Positions 8,217 to 16,473 of a DNA stretch of 64,000 nt are shown one piece after another. Below the pieces are notes generated by a model that saw nothing but the letters and a program-made list of their open reading frames with translations, was not told where the DNA came from and did not search any database. The stretch lies in NCBI RefSeq assembly GCF_039532605.1, contig NZ_BAAARY010000001.1, positions 248,001 to 312,000 on the forward strand. Direction: 5' to 3'. A program made the translations under genes and the position numbers. This stretch comes from Pilimelia columellifera (GTDB lineage: Bacteria; Actinomycetota; Actinomycetes; Mycobacteriales; Micromonosporaceae). Positions within the stretch are counted from its first letter, which is position 1. Each line of letters starts with the position of its first letter.

Positions 8217-8334
8217 GCATCAACGCGTGCCCCGCCTTCCCGGCCGCGCGGCCAGTGGCGATGGTGGGGCTCACTCCACGGTTACAGTGGCGAGGACCGT
8301 GCCGGACTCACACCGGCTTCCCTGCCTCATCGTG
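8193..8334 (-). promoter_or_regulatory. Cobalamin (B12) riboswitch
   Basis: Read on the minus strand, the conserved order of the cobalamin aptamer is present: GGGAAGCCGGTG-TGAGTCCGGC, then CGGTCC-TCGCCACTGT, a second CGCCACTGG, a GGGAAGG helix, and the 3' block AGTCAGGAAACC. The closing helix CACGAT/ATCGTG pairs perfectly and sets the bounds given. It sits 170 nt ahead of the Tat-lipoprotein gene, in the same direction. Class II riboswitches normally lower expression when adenosyl- or other cobalamins are plentiful, so the ABC operon should be induced when B12 is scarce. This is the main evidence that the importer serves cobalt or corrinoid supply. Confidence 0.93.
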
Positions 8335-8396
8335 GCACTGACCCTAACAGCCACTCCCCGACATTCGGGGACCCCGAGGTGTGTCACCCGCCACCG

Positions 8397-8430
8397 GGGT
8401 GATGATCCCTTCGCCGCGGCATCATCACCC
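8397..8430. terminator. Hairpin between XRE gene and riboswitch
   Basis: A 10-bp perfect inverted repeat (GGGTGATGAT / ATCATCACCC) with a 14-nt loop lies 21 bp beyond the stop of the XRE gene. It probably ends that transcript before the riboswitch operon. No T tract is present. Confidence 0.5.
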
Positions 8431-8450
8431 GACGTCTCGTTCCGGCGGTC

Positions 8451-8678
8451 TTATCCGGACTGTGAGGGATCGCCGGGGGCGCTGGTCCGCTCGGGTTGGA
8501 AGACCTCTTCGACGCTCAGGCCGAACACGTCCGCGATGGTGAACGCCAGCGGCAGGCTGGGATCGTGCCGCTCGGTTTCGATGGCGTTGATGGCCTGCCG
8601 GGAGACCTGGCATCGGTCGGCCAGGTCCGCCTGGCTCCACCGACGGCCTGCGCGTAGTTCACGTAATCGGTTTCGCAC
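8451..8678 (-). CDS. Small XRE-family transcriptional regulator
   Basis: 75 residues, GTG start with AGAAGAG upstream, 13 bp after the membrane-protein gene in the same direction. Almost the whole protein is one HTH_3 domain: LRELRAGRRWSQADLADRCQVSRQAINAIE, then PSLPLAFTIADVFGLSVEEVF. This is the compact YozG-like type, often paired with a small membrane protein as here. The pair may form an autoregulated membrane-signal unit. Target genes are unknown. Confidence 0.9.
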   Translation of the reverse strand: MRNRLRELRAGRRWSQADLADRCQVSRQAINAIETERHDPSLPLAFTIADVFGLSVEEVFQPERTSAPGDPSQSG

Positions 8679-8691
8679 TGGTTAACTCTTC

Positions 8692-9099
8692 TCAGCGGCG
8701 CAGGCGGGTGCGTAGGTCGGCGATGCCCAGCCAGATCGCCAACCCGCCGATGATGATGAGCTGGGTTACCTGGTGGATGGCGACAACGCCAGCGGCGTCG
8801 AGCAGAGTCGCCACCTGCAGACTCACGAGGACCGCGGCGAACGCGACGGCCATGCTCTCCAACTGGACCCTGCGTAGGTACTCGTCCGCGCGACGGAACG
8901 CCCGCAGCAGAACCCACACCACGGCGAGGCTGAACGCGGCGGTCGTCGTGATCCACCACGCTCGCTGACCGGGGCTCTGGTCGGGGTTGCTGCCAAGCGC
9001 CAGGGCCACCGCGCCCAGGGTGGCCACTGGCAGTCCGTCGACGAGGACAGCGCGGCGGGCCGCGCGTGCCACCTGACCTTGTTGTGTCTCTGCCTTCAT
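8692..9099 (-). CDS. Small integral membrane protein partnered with XRE regulator
   Basis: 135 residues with about four hydrophobic segments (LPVATLGAVALAL; WITTTAAFSLAVVWVLL; SMAVAFAAVLVSLQVATLL; QVTQLIIIGGLAIWLGIA) and no recognisable enzyme motif. I placed the start at ATGAAG because a -35/-10 promoter ends 6 bp before it, implying a leaderless mRNA. An in-frame ATG 27 bp upstream would lie inside that promoter. It is co-transcribed with the XRE gene. Function is unknown. Confidence 0.75.
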   Translation of the reverse strand: MKAETQQGQVARAARRAVLVDGLPVATLGAVALALGSNPDQSPGQRAWWITTTAAFSLAVVWVLLRAFRRADEYLRRVQLESMAVAFAAVLVSLQVATLLDAAGVVAIHQVTQLIIIGGLAIWLGIADLRTRLRR

Positions 9100-9105
9100 G
9101 GCTTG

Positions 9106-9134
9106 AATGTAAGGTTCTCCTTCCATTACGTCAA
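9106..9134 (-). promoter_or_regulatory. Promoter giving a leaderless transcript
   Basis: The minus strand reads TTGACG, 17 bp, TACATT, a good housekeeping-type promoter. The -10 ends 6 nt before the ATG of the membrane-protein gene, so transcription should start at or next to the start codon. Confidence 0.65.
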
Positions 9135-9232
9135 GCACACCTGACACGATCGGAGGAATCCTGACACCGCCACCACTGGAACGGGCAGCGGGGCGCCTTG
9201 GCGCGGGCCGCGCGATACGGCAGGCTGGCGCC

Positions 9233-9952
9233 ATGCCCGACGCTAGGCCGACCTCCGTAGACAACCCACTCGGCGACCTGTACCTGAGCTGCGTCGGGCG
9301 AGTCGACCGCCTGACGCGCGACCTCGACGACGCACGCGGCGCCGTCGAGGTGCCCGCTCTTCCGGAATGGACGGTGCGGGACACCGTCGCGCACCTCGCC
9401 GGAGTGTGCGCCGACGTGCTGGACCGCCGGCTCGACGGGGCGCCCGGACCCACCTGGACCTCCCGGCAGGTAGACGAGCGCCGCAGCCGGTCAATGTCCG
9501 AACTGCTGGACGAGTGGCACGGCAGAGCGTCGGCGATGGCGCAGGCCCTGGCCGACGCCCGCTTCGCGCGGGTCGCCATGGACGCCTGGCACCACCTGTA
9601 CGACCTACACGGCGCGCTCGGCGAGAGCCCCGCCCCGGACCCGCGCGGCGCGGTGGCCGTGGTGGAGGTGCAGGCGCGGGCGCTGACCCGCGGGTGGATC
9701 AGCGGCCAGGGCGAAGGCTGGCCGGCGGACCTGCCGGCGCTCGTGGCGCGGGCGACCGACGGCGGAAGCTGGGTGCTCGGCGCCGGTGAGCCCACAGCGG
9801 AGGTTCGAGCGCCTGTCTTCGAGTTGGCTCGGGCCCTGATCGGCCGTAGGTCGCTGGAGCAGCTCCGCGCCTACGCCTGGTCCGGTGACCCGGAGCGATT
9901 CCTCCAAGCGATGGTGGTGTTCGCCCCACCGGCCCGACCGTTGGCTGTGTGA
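9233..9952 (+). CDS. DinB-fold, mycothiol-dependent maleylpyruvate isomerase family protein
   Basis: 239 residues. The N-terminal half is the four-helix DinB/MDMPI bundle: CVGRVDRLTRDLDDA, then LPEWTVRDTVAHLAGV with the first metal His, and WHHLYDLHGAL with the later His residues. The C-terminal half matches the smaller domain of the actinobacterial maleylpyruvate isomerase family. Such proteins use or detoxify with mycothiol, the actinobacterial thiol, but most members have no assigned reaction. It is monocistronic and followed after 84 bp by an unrelated membrane-protein gene. Family confident; substrate unknown. Confidence 0.8.
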   Translation: MPDARPTSVDNPLGDLYLSCVGRVDRLTRDLDDARGAVEVPALPEWTVRDTVAHLAGVCADVLDRRLDGAPGPTWTSRQVDERRSRSMSELLDEWHGRASAMAQALADARFARVAMDAWHHLYDLHGALGESPAPDPRGAVAVVEVQARALTRGWISGQGEGWPADLPALVARATDGGSWVLGAGEPTAEVRAPVFELARALIGRRSLEQLRAYAWSGDPERFLQAMVVFAPPARPLAV

Positions 9953-10036
9953 GACCGGACGTGCGGACCGCTCCACCTCGCCGGGCGAGGTAGCGTCCCG
10001 CAGCACTGATGAGGGTCGATGGCTGGGGGTCGGTAG

Positions 10037-11065
10037 ATGACTGGTGTGGATGGCGGCGGCGTTGTGGCGGAAGAAGCCGCGCGTAGCTCGTCCGTCCTCG
10101 TCCGAGTTGCCTGTGGGGTGTCGCTCGCTGCGTTGGCGCCGTGGATGGCGGAAGCGTCGTGGGGCGGCTACCCAGTGACCTACTACCCCACCCTCGTCCT
10201 CTTTGGCGCCACCTTCTACGGGATGGCCGCGTTGATCATCCGTGAGGTCAGCCGACGGTGGAGCGGCGGGTGGCCGGCGATCATTCTGCTCGCCGCGGCC
10301 TTCGGCGTCATCCAGGCGGGGGTGGTCGACCAGAGCCTGTTCAACGTCGACTACCTCGACGACACACAATTCGACGCGACGCAGTCAGAAGCCGCCCGGA
10401 CCAGCGTTCCGGTGATCGGCGTCAGCCTCTCCCAGGTCCTTGACTATGTGGGCAACCACATCGCGCTCAGCATCGCCGCCCCGATCGCGCTGGTCGAGGC
10501 GTTCGCCCCGCCGGCCTACCGTGATCGGCCGTGGCTCAGCCGAGGCGCGCTCGTGGCGATGGCGCCGGTGTACCTCCTCGGCAGCGCCATGATCTTCCTG
10601 GACGACGACGGTCGCAAAGGCTTCACTGCCGCCCCGGGTCAACTCGCCGGCGCGTTGGTGATCGCAGCTGTCGTGATCACGCTCGCCCGCCTGCCGCGCT
10701 GGCGGCGGTCGCCGGCCGCGCTGCCCGGACGTGTCCCCGCGCCCCTGGTTGTGGGGCTCGTCGCACTGATTCCCTTCTTCAATAGCCTGTCGAGCAACTG
10801 GACCGGACAGCTGCTGCGTATCGCCGTCTGGATCGCGTTCGTGATCGCGGTGCTCCGGTACAGCCGCCGAGCAGGATGGAGCAGGCGGCACACCCTGGCA
10901 GTGTGGTCGGCTGGGCTGGTGAGCGTTGCCGCCAGCGTCCTGGCCGTGCCCACATACTTTCCCGTTCCCCCGTCGATCGCCCTGCTCAGCGACATCATCG
11001 TCATGGCCCTGGCGGCGACGTTGATCAGCGTCGGATTCTGGCGACTGAGGCAGCGACCGGCCTGA
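10037..11065 (+). CDS. Polytopic membrane protein of unknown function
   Basis: 342 residues with roughly nine hydrophobic helices spread over the whole length (for example LVRVACGVSLAALAPWM, YYPTLVLFGATFYGMAALI, LAGALVIAAVVITLA, LVVGLVALIPFF and IIVMALAATLISVGFW). There are no transporter signature motifs, nucleotide-binding sites or metal-ligand clusters. Upstream GGGGGT may act as ribosome site. It ends 28 bp before the Nur-like box that starts the nickel operon, but nothing else links it to metal transport. Not recognised. Confidence 0.65.
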   Translation: MTGVDGGGVVAEEAARSSSVLVRVACGVSLAALAPWMAEASWGGYPVTYYPTLVLFGATFYGMAALIIREVSRRWSGGWPAIILLAAAFGVIQAGVVDQSLFNVDYLDDTQFDATQSEAARTSVPVIGVSLSQVLDYVGNHIALSIAAPIALVEAFAPPAYRDRPWLSRGALVAMAPVYLLGSAMIFLDDDGRKGFTAAPGQLAGALVIAAVVITLARLPRWRRSPAALPGRVPAPLVVGLVALIPFFNSLSSNWTGQLLRIAVWIAFVIAVLRYSRRAGWSRRHTLAVWSAGLVSVAASVLAVPTYFPVPPSIALLSDIIVMALAATLISVGFWRLRQRPA

Positions 11066-11092
11066 ACAGAGCCCTACCCGTGGGCTCCCTTA

Positions 11093-11109
11093 TTGCAAAA
11101 TACTTGCAG
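11093..11109 (+). promoter_or_regulatory. Nur-like nickel box upstream of nik operon
   Basis: TTGCAA-AATAC-TTGCAG fits the Streptomyces Nur operator (tTGCaa-N5-ttGCAA) in 11 of 12 specified bases. A possible promoter, -35 TTGCAA with a weak -10 AAAGAT 17 bp later, overlaps it, so a bound Fur-family Nur repressor would block RNA polymerase. The operon start is 79 bp further on. Confidence 0.7.
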
Positions 11110-11187
11110 TTACGAAAAGATGGCGACGCTGTTTGATCGTGGCGACGCCCCTCATCGGTCCGCGGCTCGCCAGCTATAGGAGGACCT

Positions 11188-12789
11188 GTGTTCGGGGTGC
11201 GTTGCTTGTCGGTTCGTCGGTCGGTCGCGGTTATGGCCGCGGCGGGCGTCGTCGGCGTGGCGGGTTGTTCAGCGGGGTCCACCCCGGCGTCATCGGGTGA
11301 TGCCGCGACGCTGGTGGTGGCGACCGCGGGTGAGCCGGAGGCGTTGAACCCGCTGCTCAACTACGGGGTGGACGGCGCGTCGCTGATCTTCGACGGCCTC
11401 GTCGCCCGGGAGGGGAACAACAACCTCGTCGGGGGCCTGGCACGTGAGACGCCGGCGGTCTCTGCCGATGGCAGGACGGTCACGGCCCGGCTGCGTGAGG
11501 GGGTGCGTTTCCACGACGGCGCCCCGTTGACCTCGGCGGATGTGGTGTTCACCTACCAGGCGGTGCTCGACCCGAAGGTCGATTCGACGCTGCGGTCAGA
11601 TCTGGACATGCTTGCCGCCGTCGAGGCGCCGGACCCGGCGACGGTCGTGTTCCGGCTCAAGCACCCCTACGCCCCGTTCCTGCAACGGCTCACCCTCGGC
11701 ATCGTCCCGGCCAAGGCCCTCGCCGGGCAGGACATCAACAAGGCTGCCTTCAATCGTGCGCCGGTGGGCACCGGCCCGTACCGGGTGCAGTCGTGGACGC
11801 CCGGTGACCGGCTTGTGCTGAAGGCGAACGAGGCGTACCACGGCGGCGAGCCGAGCAACGCCACGGTGGTGGTGGCGTTCGTCGCCGATGACAACGTCCG
11901 CGCCCAACGCTTGCGGGCTGGCGAGTTCGACGCGGCCGAGCTGCCGCCGAAGCTCGCGGCGGGGTTCGACGCCGGCGGGCACAGGGTGCAGAAGACGCCC
12001 ACCGCCGACTACCGGGGTGTGATGCTGCCGATGGGTGGCCCGATCACCGGCGACCTGGCCATACGGCAGGCGCTCAACGTGGCGGTGGATCGGAGCGCGA
12101 TGGTCGCTGGCGTCCTCGGCGGGGCGGGCGAGCCGGCGTTCGGGCCGGTGCCGCCGTCGTCGCCGTTCGCCGAGCCATCCATAGTGGGTAGGCCCGGAGC
12201 CGACCCGGTCGCCGCCGCGGCGGTGCTGGATGCGGCCGGCTGGGCGCCGGGGCCGGACGGCGTACGGGGCAGGGACGGACGCAGGGCGGCGTTCACGCTG
12301 ATGTATCCGGCCAGCGACAGCCTCCGTAAGGAGTTGGCGCTGGCGTTCACTGCGGACGCGAAGAAAGTCGGTATCGCCGTCACCCCCCAGGGTCTGACCT
12401 GGGACGCGATCACTCCGAGGATGCGGAACGACGCGTTGATCATGGGGTGGGGCACCCCGTACGACCCGGATTTCGTCTCCTACAAGCTGTTCGGCTCGGC
12501 GTTCGCCGGGAAGGGGTTCTTCAACCCGGGCTTCTACAAGTCGCCCGCGGTCGACCAGGCGTTGCAAACCGGTCGCGGCTCCGTCGACCCGGCCACGCGC
12601 AAGGCCGCCTACGCCACCTTCCAGAAGCAGCTCGCCGCCGACGTGCCCTGGGTGTTCCTCACCTACCTTCAACACACCTACGTGGTCCGCGACACGATCG
12701 TCGGGGTCGTCCCGCGGGTCGAGCCGCACGAGCACGACGTGGCCAACAGCTTGTGGTGGAACATCAACACCTGGACCAAGAAGCGGTGA
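11188..12789 (+). CDS. nikA: Nickel-type substrate-binding lipoprotein (family 5 SBP)
   Basis: 533 residues, GTG start with a strong AGGAGG 5 bp upstream. A Sec lipoprotein signal ends in lipobox VAGC (Cys27). SBP_bac_5 features follow: LARETPAVSADGRTVTARL, LREGVRFHDGAPLTSADVVF and VGTGPYRVQSW. It heads a five-gene importer operon with a Nur-like box in front, so nickel (free or chelated) is the most likely cargo. Against that, family 5 binding proteins are mostly named peptide-binding and cannot be told apart by sequence alone. The signal is Sec type, unlike the Tat signal of the paralogous riboswitch-controlled lipoprotein. Confidence 0.8.
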   Translation: MFGVRCLSVRRSVAVMAAAGVVGVAGCSAGSTPASSGDAATLVVATAGEPEALNPLLNYGVDGASLIFDGLVAREGNNNLVGGLARETPAVSADGRTVTARLREGVRFHDGAPLTSADVVFTYQAVLDPKVDSTLRSDLDMLAAVEAPDPATVVFRLKHPYAPFLQRLTLGIVPAKALAGQDINKAAFNRAPVGTGPYRVQSWTPGDRLVLKANEAYHGGEPSNATVVVAFVADDNVRAQRLRAGEFDAAELPPKLAAGFDAGGHRVQKTPTADYRGVMLPMGGPITGDLAIRQALNVAVDRSAMVAGVLGGAGEPAFGPVPPSSPFAEPSIVGRPGADPVAAAAVLDAAGWAPGPDGVRGRDGRRAAFTLMYPASDSLRKELALAFTADAKKVGIAVTPQGLTWDAITPRMRNDALIMGWGTPYDPDFVSYKLFGSAFAGKGFFNPGFYKSPAVDQALQTGRGSVDPATRKAAYATFQKQLAADVPWVFLTYLQHTYVVRDTIVGVVPRVEPHEHDVANSLWWNINTWTKKR

Positions 12790-13808
12790 CCGCCGGCCAC
12801 GCGAATCCGACACGACCGGTTTCCCGGCGCCGGTTGGCCGGAGCGGGGGTGGTCGTGCGCCGGCGGTTGCTGGTCGCCGGCCCCATCCTGGTGGCCACCA
12901 GCATGGGCATGTTCGCCCTCGGCGCGGCCTCGCCGATCGACCCGGCGCAGCAGTACGCCGGAGCGGCCGCGTTCACCGCCACCGAGGAGAACCTTGCCCA
13001 GATCCGCGCCAACTGGGGCGTCGACGATCCGTTGCCTGTGCAGTACGCACGCTGGGTCGGCAACCTGTTGCAGGGCGACCTGGGCTGGTCGACCAGCCGC
13101 CACGAACCCGTGATCTCCGTGCTGGCTGCCCGTGCCGGTTGGACGCTGCTGCTGGTCGCGACCGCGCTGGCGCTCGTGCTGGTGGTGAGCCTGCTGCTGG
13201 GCGTCTTGGCCGCGTACCGGCGTGGCGGCGTCTTCGACCGGACGCTGCGGGCCGCGGCGCACGCCGTGCAGTCGGTGCCGGTGTTCTGGCTCGGACTGGC
13301 CGCGATAGCGGTGTTCGCCCTGCACCTGCGCTGGCTGCCGGCCGGTGGGCTGACCGACGTCACCGCCACCACCACGTCCTGGACTGACGTTGCCCACCAC
13401 CTGGTGCTGCCGGTGGCCGTGCTGGCCGTGGCGCAGGCCCCGTGGTTCGTGCTGTTCGTCCGCGATGCGGTCGCCGACAGCCTGCGCGACGACCACGTCC
13501 TGGCCGCCAAGGCCCGCGGCCTGCCCGGCCGCACCGTCCTGGCCGGTCACGCGCTGCGCACCGCGCTGCTGCCGTTCCTCACCCTGATCGGCACCCACCT
13601 GCCCGAGCTGGTCGGTGGGGCCGTCCTCGTCGAGACCGTGTTCTCGCTGCCAGGTCTGGGAGCGGTCACCGTGCACGCCGCCCTCGGCAGCGACTTCCCC
13701 CTGTTGGCGGCCACGACGCTGCTCACCACCGTCGTGGTGCTGGCCGCGAACCTGGCCACCGACCTCGCCTACGCCATTGCCGACCCCCGGGTGCGACTGC
13801 ATGACTGA
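12786..13808 (+). CDS. nikB: Nickel-type ABC permease NikB
   Basis: 340 residues. GTG overlaps the lipoprotein stop as GTGA, giving an N-terminus of about 30 basic residues before the first TM (LLVAGPILVATSMGMFALGA). The DppB/NikB pattern is present: NWGVDDPLPVQYARWVGNLL, QGDLGWS, and EAA loop VLAAKARGLPGRTVLAGHALR. A few in-frame starts lie downstream, so the N-terminus could be shorter. It forms the channel with NikC. Confidence 0.82.
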   Translation: MTAGHANPTRPVSRRRLAGAGVVVRRRLLVAGPILVATSMGMFALGAASPIDPAQQYAGAAAFTATEENLAQIRANWGVDDPLPVQYARWVGNLLQGDLGWSTSRHEPVISVLAARAGWTLLLVATALALVLVVSLLLGVLAAYRRGGVFDRTLRAAAHAVQSVPVFWLGLAAIAVFALHLRWLPAGGLTDVTATTTSWTDVAHHLVLPVAVLAVAQAPWFVLFVRDAVADSLRDDHVLAAKARGLPGRTVLAGHALRTALLPFLTLIGTHLPELVGGAVLVETVFSLPGLGAVTVHAALGSDFPLLAATTLLTTVVVLAANLATDLAYAIADPRVRLHD

Positions 13809-14673
13809 CCTCGCCCAGCGCCCCATCCGCCGTGACCGGCCCCAATGGCGGGCAGGACAGGCCGGCGCCGCTGTCGCCGGCGCCGTGTTGCTCGCCGCGC
13901 TCGTCGCGTGCCTTCTCGCGCCGCTGCTGTGGCCGCTGGACGAGGCCGCTGTCCACCTCGACCAGACTCGGCAGCCGCCATCGTGGGCGCACCCCGCCGG
14001 CACCGACGACCTCGGTCGTGATGTCGCGCACCGCAGCGTCTACGGGCTGCGCGTCTCGCTGCTCGTCGGCGCCGTAGCCGCCCTCGTCGCCACGGTCATC
14101 GGCGGCCTGGTGGGCGCCGTCGCCGGCGCCCTCGGCGGCCGTATCGACCGCGCCCTCATGCGGGTCGTGGACACTGTCGCGGCGCTGCCGCACCTGCTGC
14201 TGGGAATCTTCATCGTCGCCATGCTGCGACCCAGCCTCGGCGCTGTCATCGCCTCGGTCGGGCTCACCCACTGGCTGTCCACCGCCCGGATCGTGCGCTC
14301 CGAAATCCTGAGCCTGCGCACCCGGCCATTCATCGACGCCGCGATCAACGGCGGCGCCAGCCGCGCCCGCGTCCTGCTACGGCACCTGCTGCCGCATGTG
14401 CTGCCCCGCCTCGCCCTCGCCACCACCCTGATGGTGCCGCACGCTGTCTGGCACGAGACCGCCCTGTCCTTTCTGGGCCTGGGCCTGCCCCCGCACCTGG
14501 CGTCCCTGGGCAACATGATCAACGACGGCCAGCGGTCGCTGCTGACCGGCGCCTGGTGGGCCAGCCTCGCCCCCGGCGTGGTCATCATCGTCGTCACGCT
14601 CGCGCTGGCCGCTGTCGCCACCCGCTGGCGGGAGCGCCTCGACCCCCGCGTGCGAGCGGAGCTGCACCTGTGA
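13801..14673 (+). CDS. nikC: Nickel-type ABC permease NikC
   Basis: 290 residues. The ATG lies 8 bp inside the end of nikB. The first TM (AAVAGAVLLAALVACLLAPLL) is followed by the DppC/NikC hallmark HPAGTDDLGRDVAHRSVYG and an EAA loop INGGASRARVLLRHLLPHVL. Four to five core TM segments follow. It pairs with NikB in the membrane and is powered by NikD and NikE. Confidence 0.82.
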   Translation: MTDLAQRPIRRDRPQWRAGQAGAAVAGAVLLAALVACLLAPLLWPLDEAAVHLDQTRQPPSWAHPAGTDDLGRDVAHRSVYGLRVSLLVGAVAALVATVIGGLVGAVAGALGGRIDRALMRVVDTVAALPHLLLGIFIVAMLRPSLGAVIASVGLTHWLSTARIVRSEILSLRTRPFIDAAINGGASRARVLLRHLLPHVLPRLALATTLMVPHAVWHETALSFLGLGLPPHLASLGNMINDGQRSLLTGAWWASLAPGVVIIVVTLALAAVATRWRERLDPRVRAELHL

Positions 14674-15683
14674 CCACCAACCCGGCGACCACCATCACCG
14701 ACGCCAGCTCGGGCGCCGGCCGGACCGGCCCGGTGCTCGACATCACCGGACTCACCGTCCGGTTCCAGCTGCGCGACTCTGTCGTCAACGCCGTCACCGA
14801 CCTCACCATCGCGCTGAGCCGCGGGGAACTGCTCGCGGTCGTCGGCGAATCCGGGTGCGGCAAGTCCGTGCTCGCCCACGCCCTGCTCGGCCTGTTACCG
14901 GCGAACGCCACCATCAGCGGCCACGCCCGGCTGACCGACAGCCACGCAGGCCAGCCGGTCGCCCTGCTGGCCTGCGGCGAACGCCAACTCGCCCGCAGCG
15001 TCCGGGGACGACGCCTCGGCCTCATCCCGCAAAGCCCCGCTACCGCCCTGACACCGGTACGCACCGGCCGCCGCCTGCTCGAGGAGACCCTACGGGCGCA
15101 CGGGCACACCCGCGCCAGCGCCCCGGCGGCCGCAGCGCAGGCGGCCACAGACGTCGGCCTCGACCCCGCCGACCTCGACCGGTACCCGTTCGAGCTGTCC
15201 GGTGGCATGGCGCAGCGTCTCGCCACCGCCCTGGCCGTGGCCCCCGACCCGGCCATTCTCATCGCTGACGAACCCACCGCCGGCCTTGACCGCCCGCTGG
15301 TCGATCACACTCTCGACCTGCTACGCCGCCGCTGCGACAGCGGCGGCGCGGTCCTCCTCATCACCCACGACCTCAGCGCCGCCCGTAGGGTCGCCGACAC
15401 CGTCGCCGTCATGTACGCCAGCCGCATCGTCGAACACCAGCCCACCGAACAGCTGTTCACCGCGCCGGCCCACCCCTACAGCGTCGCGCTGCTCGACGCC
15501 CTGCCCGAACGCGCCTTCACCCCGATCCCCGGACACCCGCCCATGCTCACCAACCTGCCCGCCGGGTGCGCGTTCGCGCCCCGCTGCCCTCGGGCCGACC
15601 AGCGCTGTGCCACGGCCCCGGCCACCACACGAGCCGGCCACGGCACGGTGGCCTGCCACCACCGACAGCGTGCAGCCGCATGA
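14670..15683 (+). CDS. nikD: Nickel-type ABC ATPase NikD
   Basis: 337 residues, GTG start overlapping the nikC stop (GTGA). Walker A is GESGCGKSVLAH, signature ELSGGMAQR, Walker B ILIADEPTAGLD, switch LITHDLSAARR. The C-terminus carries the oligopeptide/nickel family extension with the Cys cluster CAFAPRCPRADQRCA, which binds a [4Fe-4S] cluster in some DppD proteins. It works with NikE as an asymmetric ATPase pair. Confidence 0.85.
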   Translation: MTTNPATTITDASSGAGRTGPVLDITGLTVRFQLRDSVVNAVTDLTIALSRGELLAVVGESGCGKSVLAHALLGLLPANATISGHARLTDSHAGQPVALLACGERQLARSVRGRRLGLIPQSPATALTPVRTGRRLLEETLRAHGHTRASAPAAAAQAATDVGLDPADLDRYPFELSGGMAQRLATALAVAPDPAILIADEPTAGLDRPLVDHTLDLLRRRCDSGGAVLLITHDLSAARRVADTVAVMYASRIVEHQPTEQLFTAPAHPYSVALLDALPERAFTPIPGHPPMLTNLPAGCAFAPRCPRADQRCATAPATTRAGHGTVACHHRQRAAA

Positions 15684-16411
15684 ACGACACCGCACGCCTG
15701 GCCGCCGAGAACGTCACGGTCAGCTTCGGCCAACGACGCGTCCTGTATGAGGTCACCCTGCACGTCGGACGCGGCGAGACCGTAGGACTGCGCGGACCCT
15801 CCGGCAGCGGAAAGTCCACCCTGGCCCGCGTCCTTGCCCTGCTGCGCCGACCCGACTCCGGTCAGGTCCACCTCGACGGCGCCCCGGTCACTGCCGCACG
15901 CCACCGCGTGCCGGCGCTGGTACGGACCCGCGTCGCCCTGCTGTTCCAGAGCCCCCGCGCCGCAGCCGACCCCCGCCTGAGCCTCGCCGACCTCATCGCC
16001 GAACCGCTGCGCGCGACCGGCGCCGACCGGAGCCACACCCGTCGCCAGGTCGCCGAACTCGCCGAGCGTGTCGGGCTCACCGCCGACCTGCTCACCCGCC
16101 GTTCGCACGCCGTCAGCGACGGCCAGCTCCAACGCGCCTGCCTCGCCCGCGCTCTCGCCCAGAAACCCGATTACCTGCTCTGCGACGAAGCCACCGCCAT
16201 GCTTGACGCCTCCACCCAGGCCCAGGTGGCCCACGTCATCACCGACTACCAACGCGAACACAACATCGGGGTCCTGCTCATCACCCACGATCCCGCCCTG
16301 ATGACTCGATGGGCCGACCGTGTCGACCACCTTCCGACCATCGCCGGCATGCCCGAAGCCCTACCCGTTCAACAGGACCGAAGACTGCTGTCAGAAACCC
16401 GACAGCTGTGA
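15680..16411 (+). CDS. nikE: Nickel-type ABC ATPase NikE, degenerate signature
   Basis: 243 residues, ATG overlapping the nikD stop (ATGA). Walker A is GPSGSGKSTLAR and Walker B YLLCDEATAMLD, switch LITHDPALM. The signature is AVSDGQLQR in place of LSGGQ, so one composite ATP site of the NikD-NikE pair is probably weak, a feature common among heterodimeric ABC ATPases. It is the last gene of the Nur-box operon; the next gene starts 62 bp later with its own ribosome site. Confidence 0.83.
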   Translation: MNDTARLAAENVTVSFGQRRVLYEVTLHVGRGETVGLRGPSGSGKSTLARVLALLRRPDSGQVHLDGAPVTAARHRVPALVRTRVALLFQSPRAAADPRLSLADLIAEPLRATGADRSHTRRQVAELAERVGLTADLLTRRSHAVSDGQLQRACLARALAQKPDYLLCDEATAMLDASTQAQVAHVITDYQREHNIGVLLITHDPALMTRWADRVDHLPTIAGMPEALPVQQDRRLLSETRQL

Positions 16412-16473
16412 CCTTCTTCATAGGACTGAGCTCTATCGTAGGTGGCTCGGGCTCCAAAACGGGAGGAACTCTC

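Noticed and set aside
2..8334. Functional link between the CarH-like regulator and the B12-riboswitch operon
   Set aside because: They are separated by a deacetylase gene, two tRNAs and a terminator and face different directions; shared ligand alone is not enough.
8692..9795. A 367-residue minus-strand gene covering the DinB-fold gene
   Set aside because: Only the last 135 residues are protein-like; the rest is antisense to 9233-9952.
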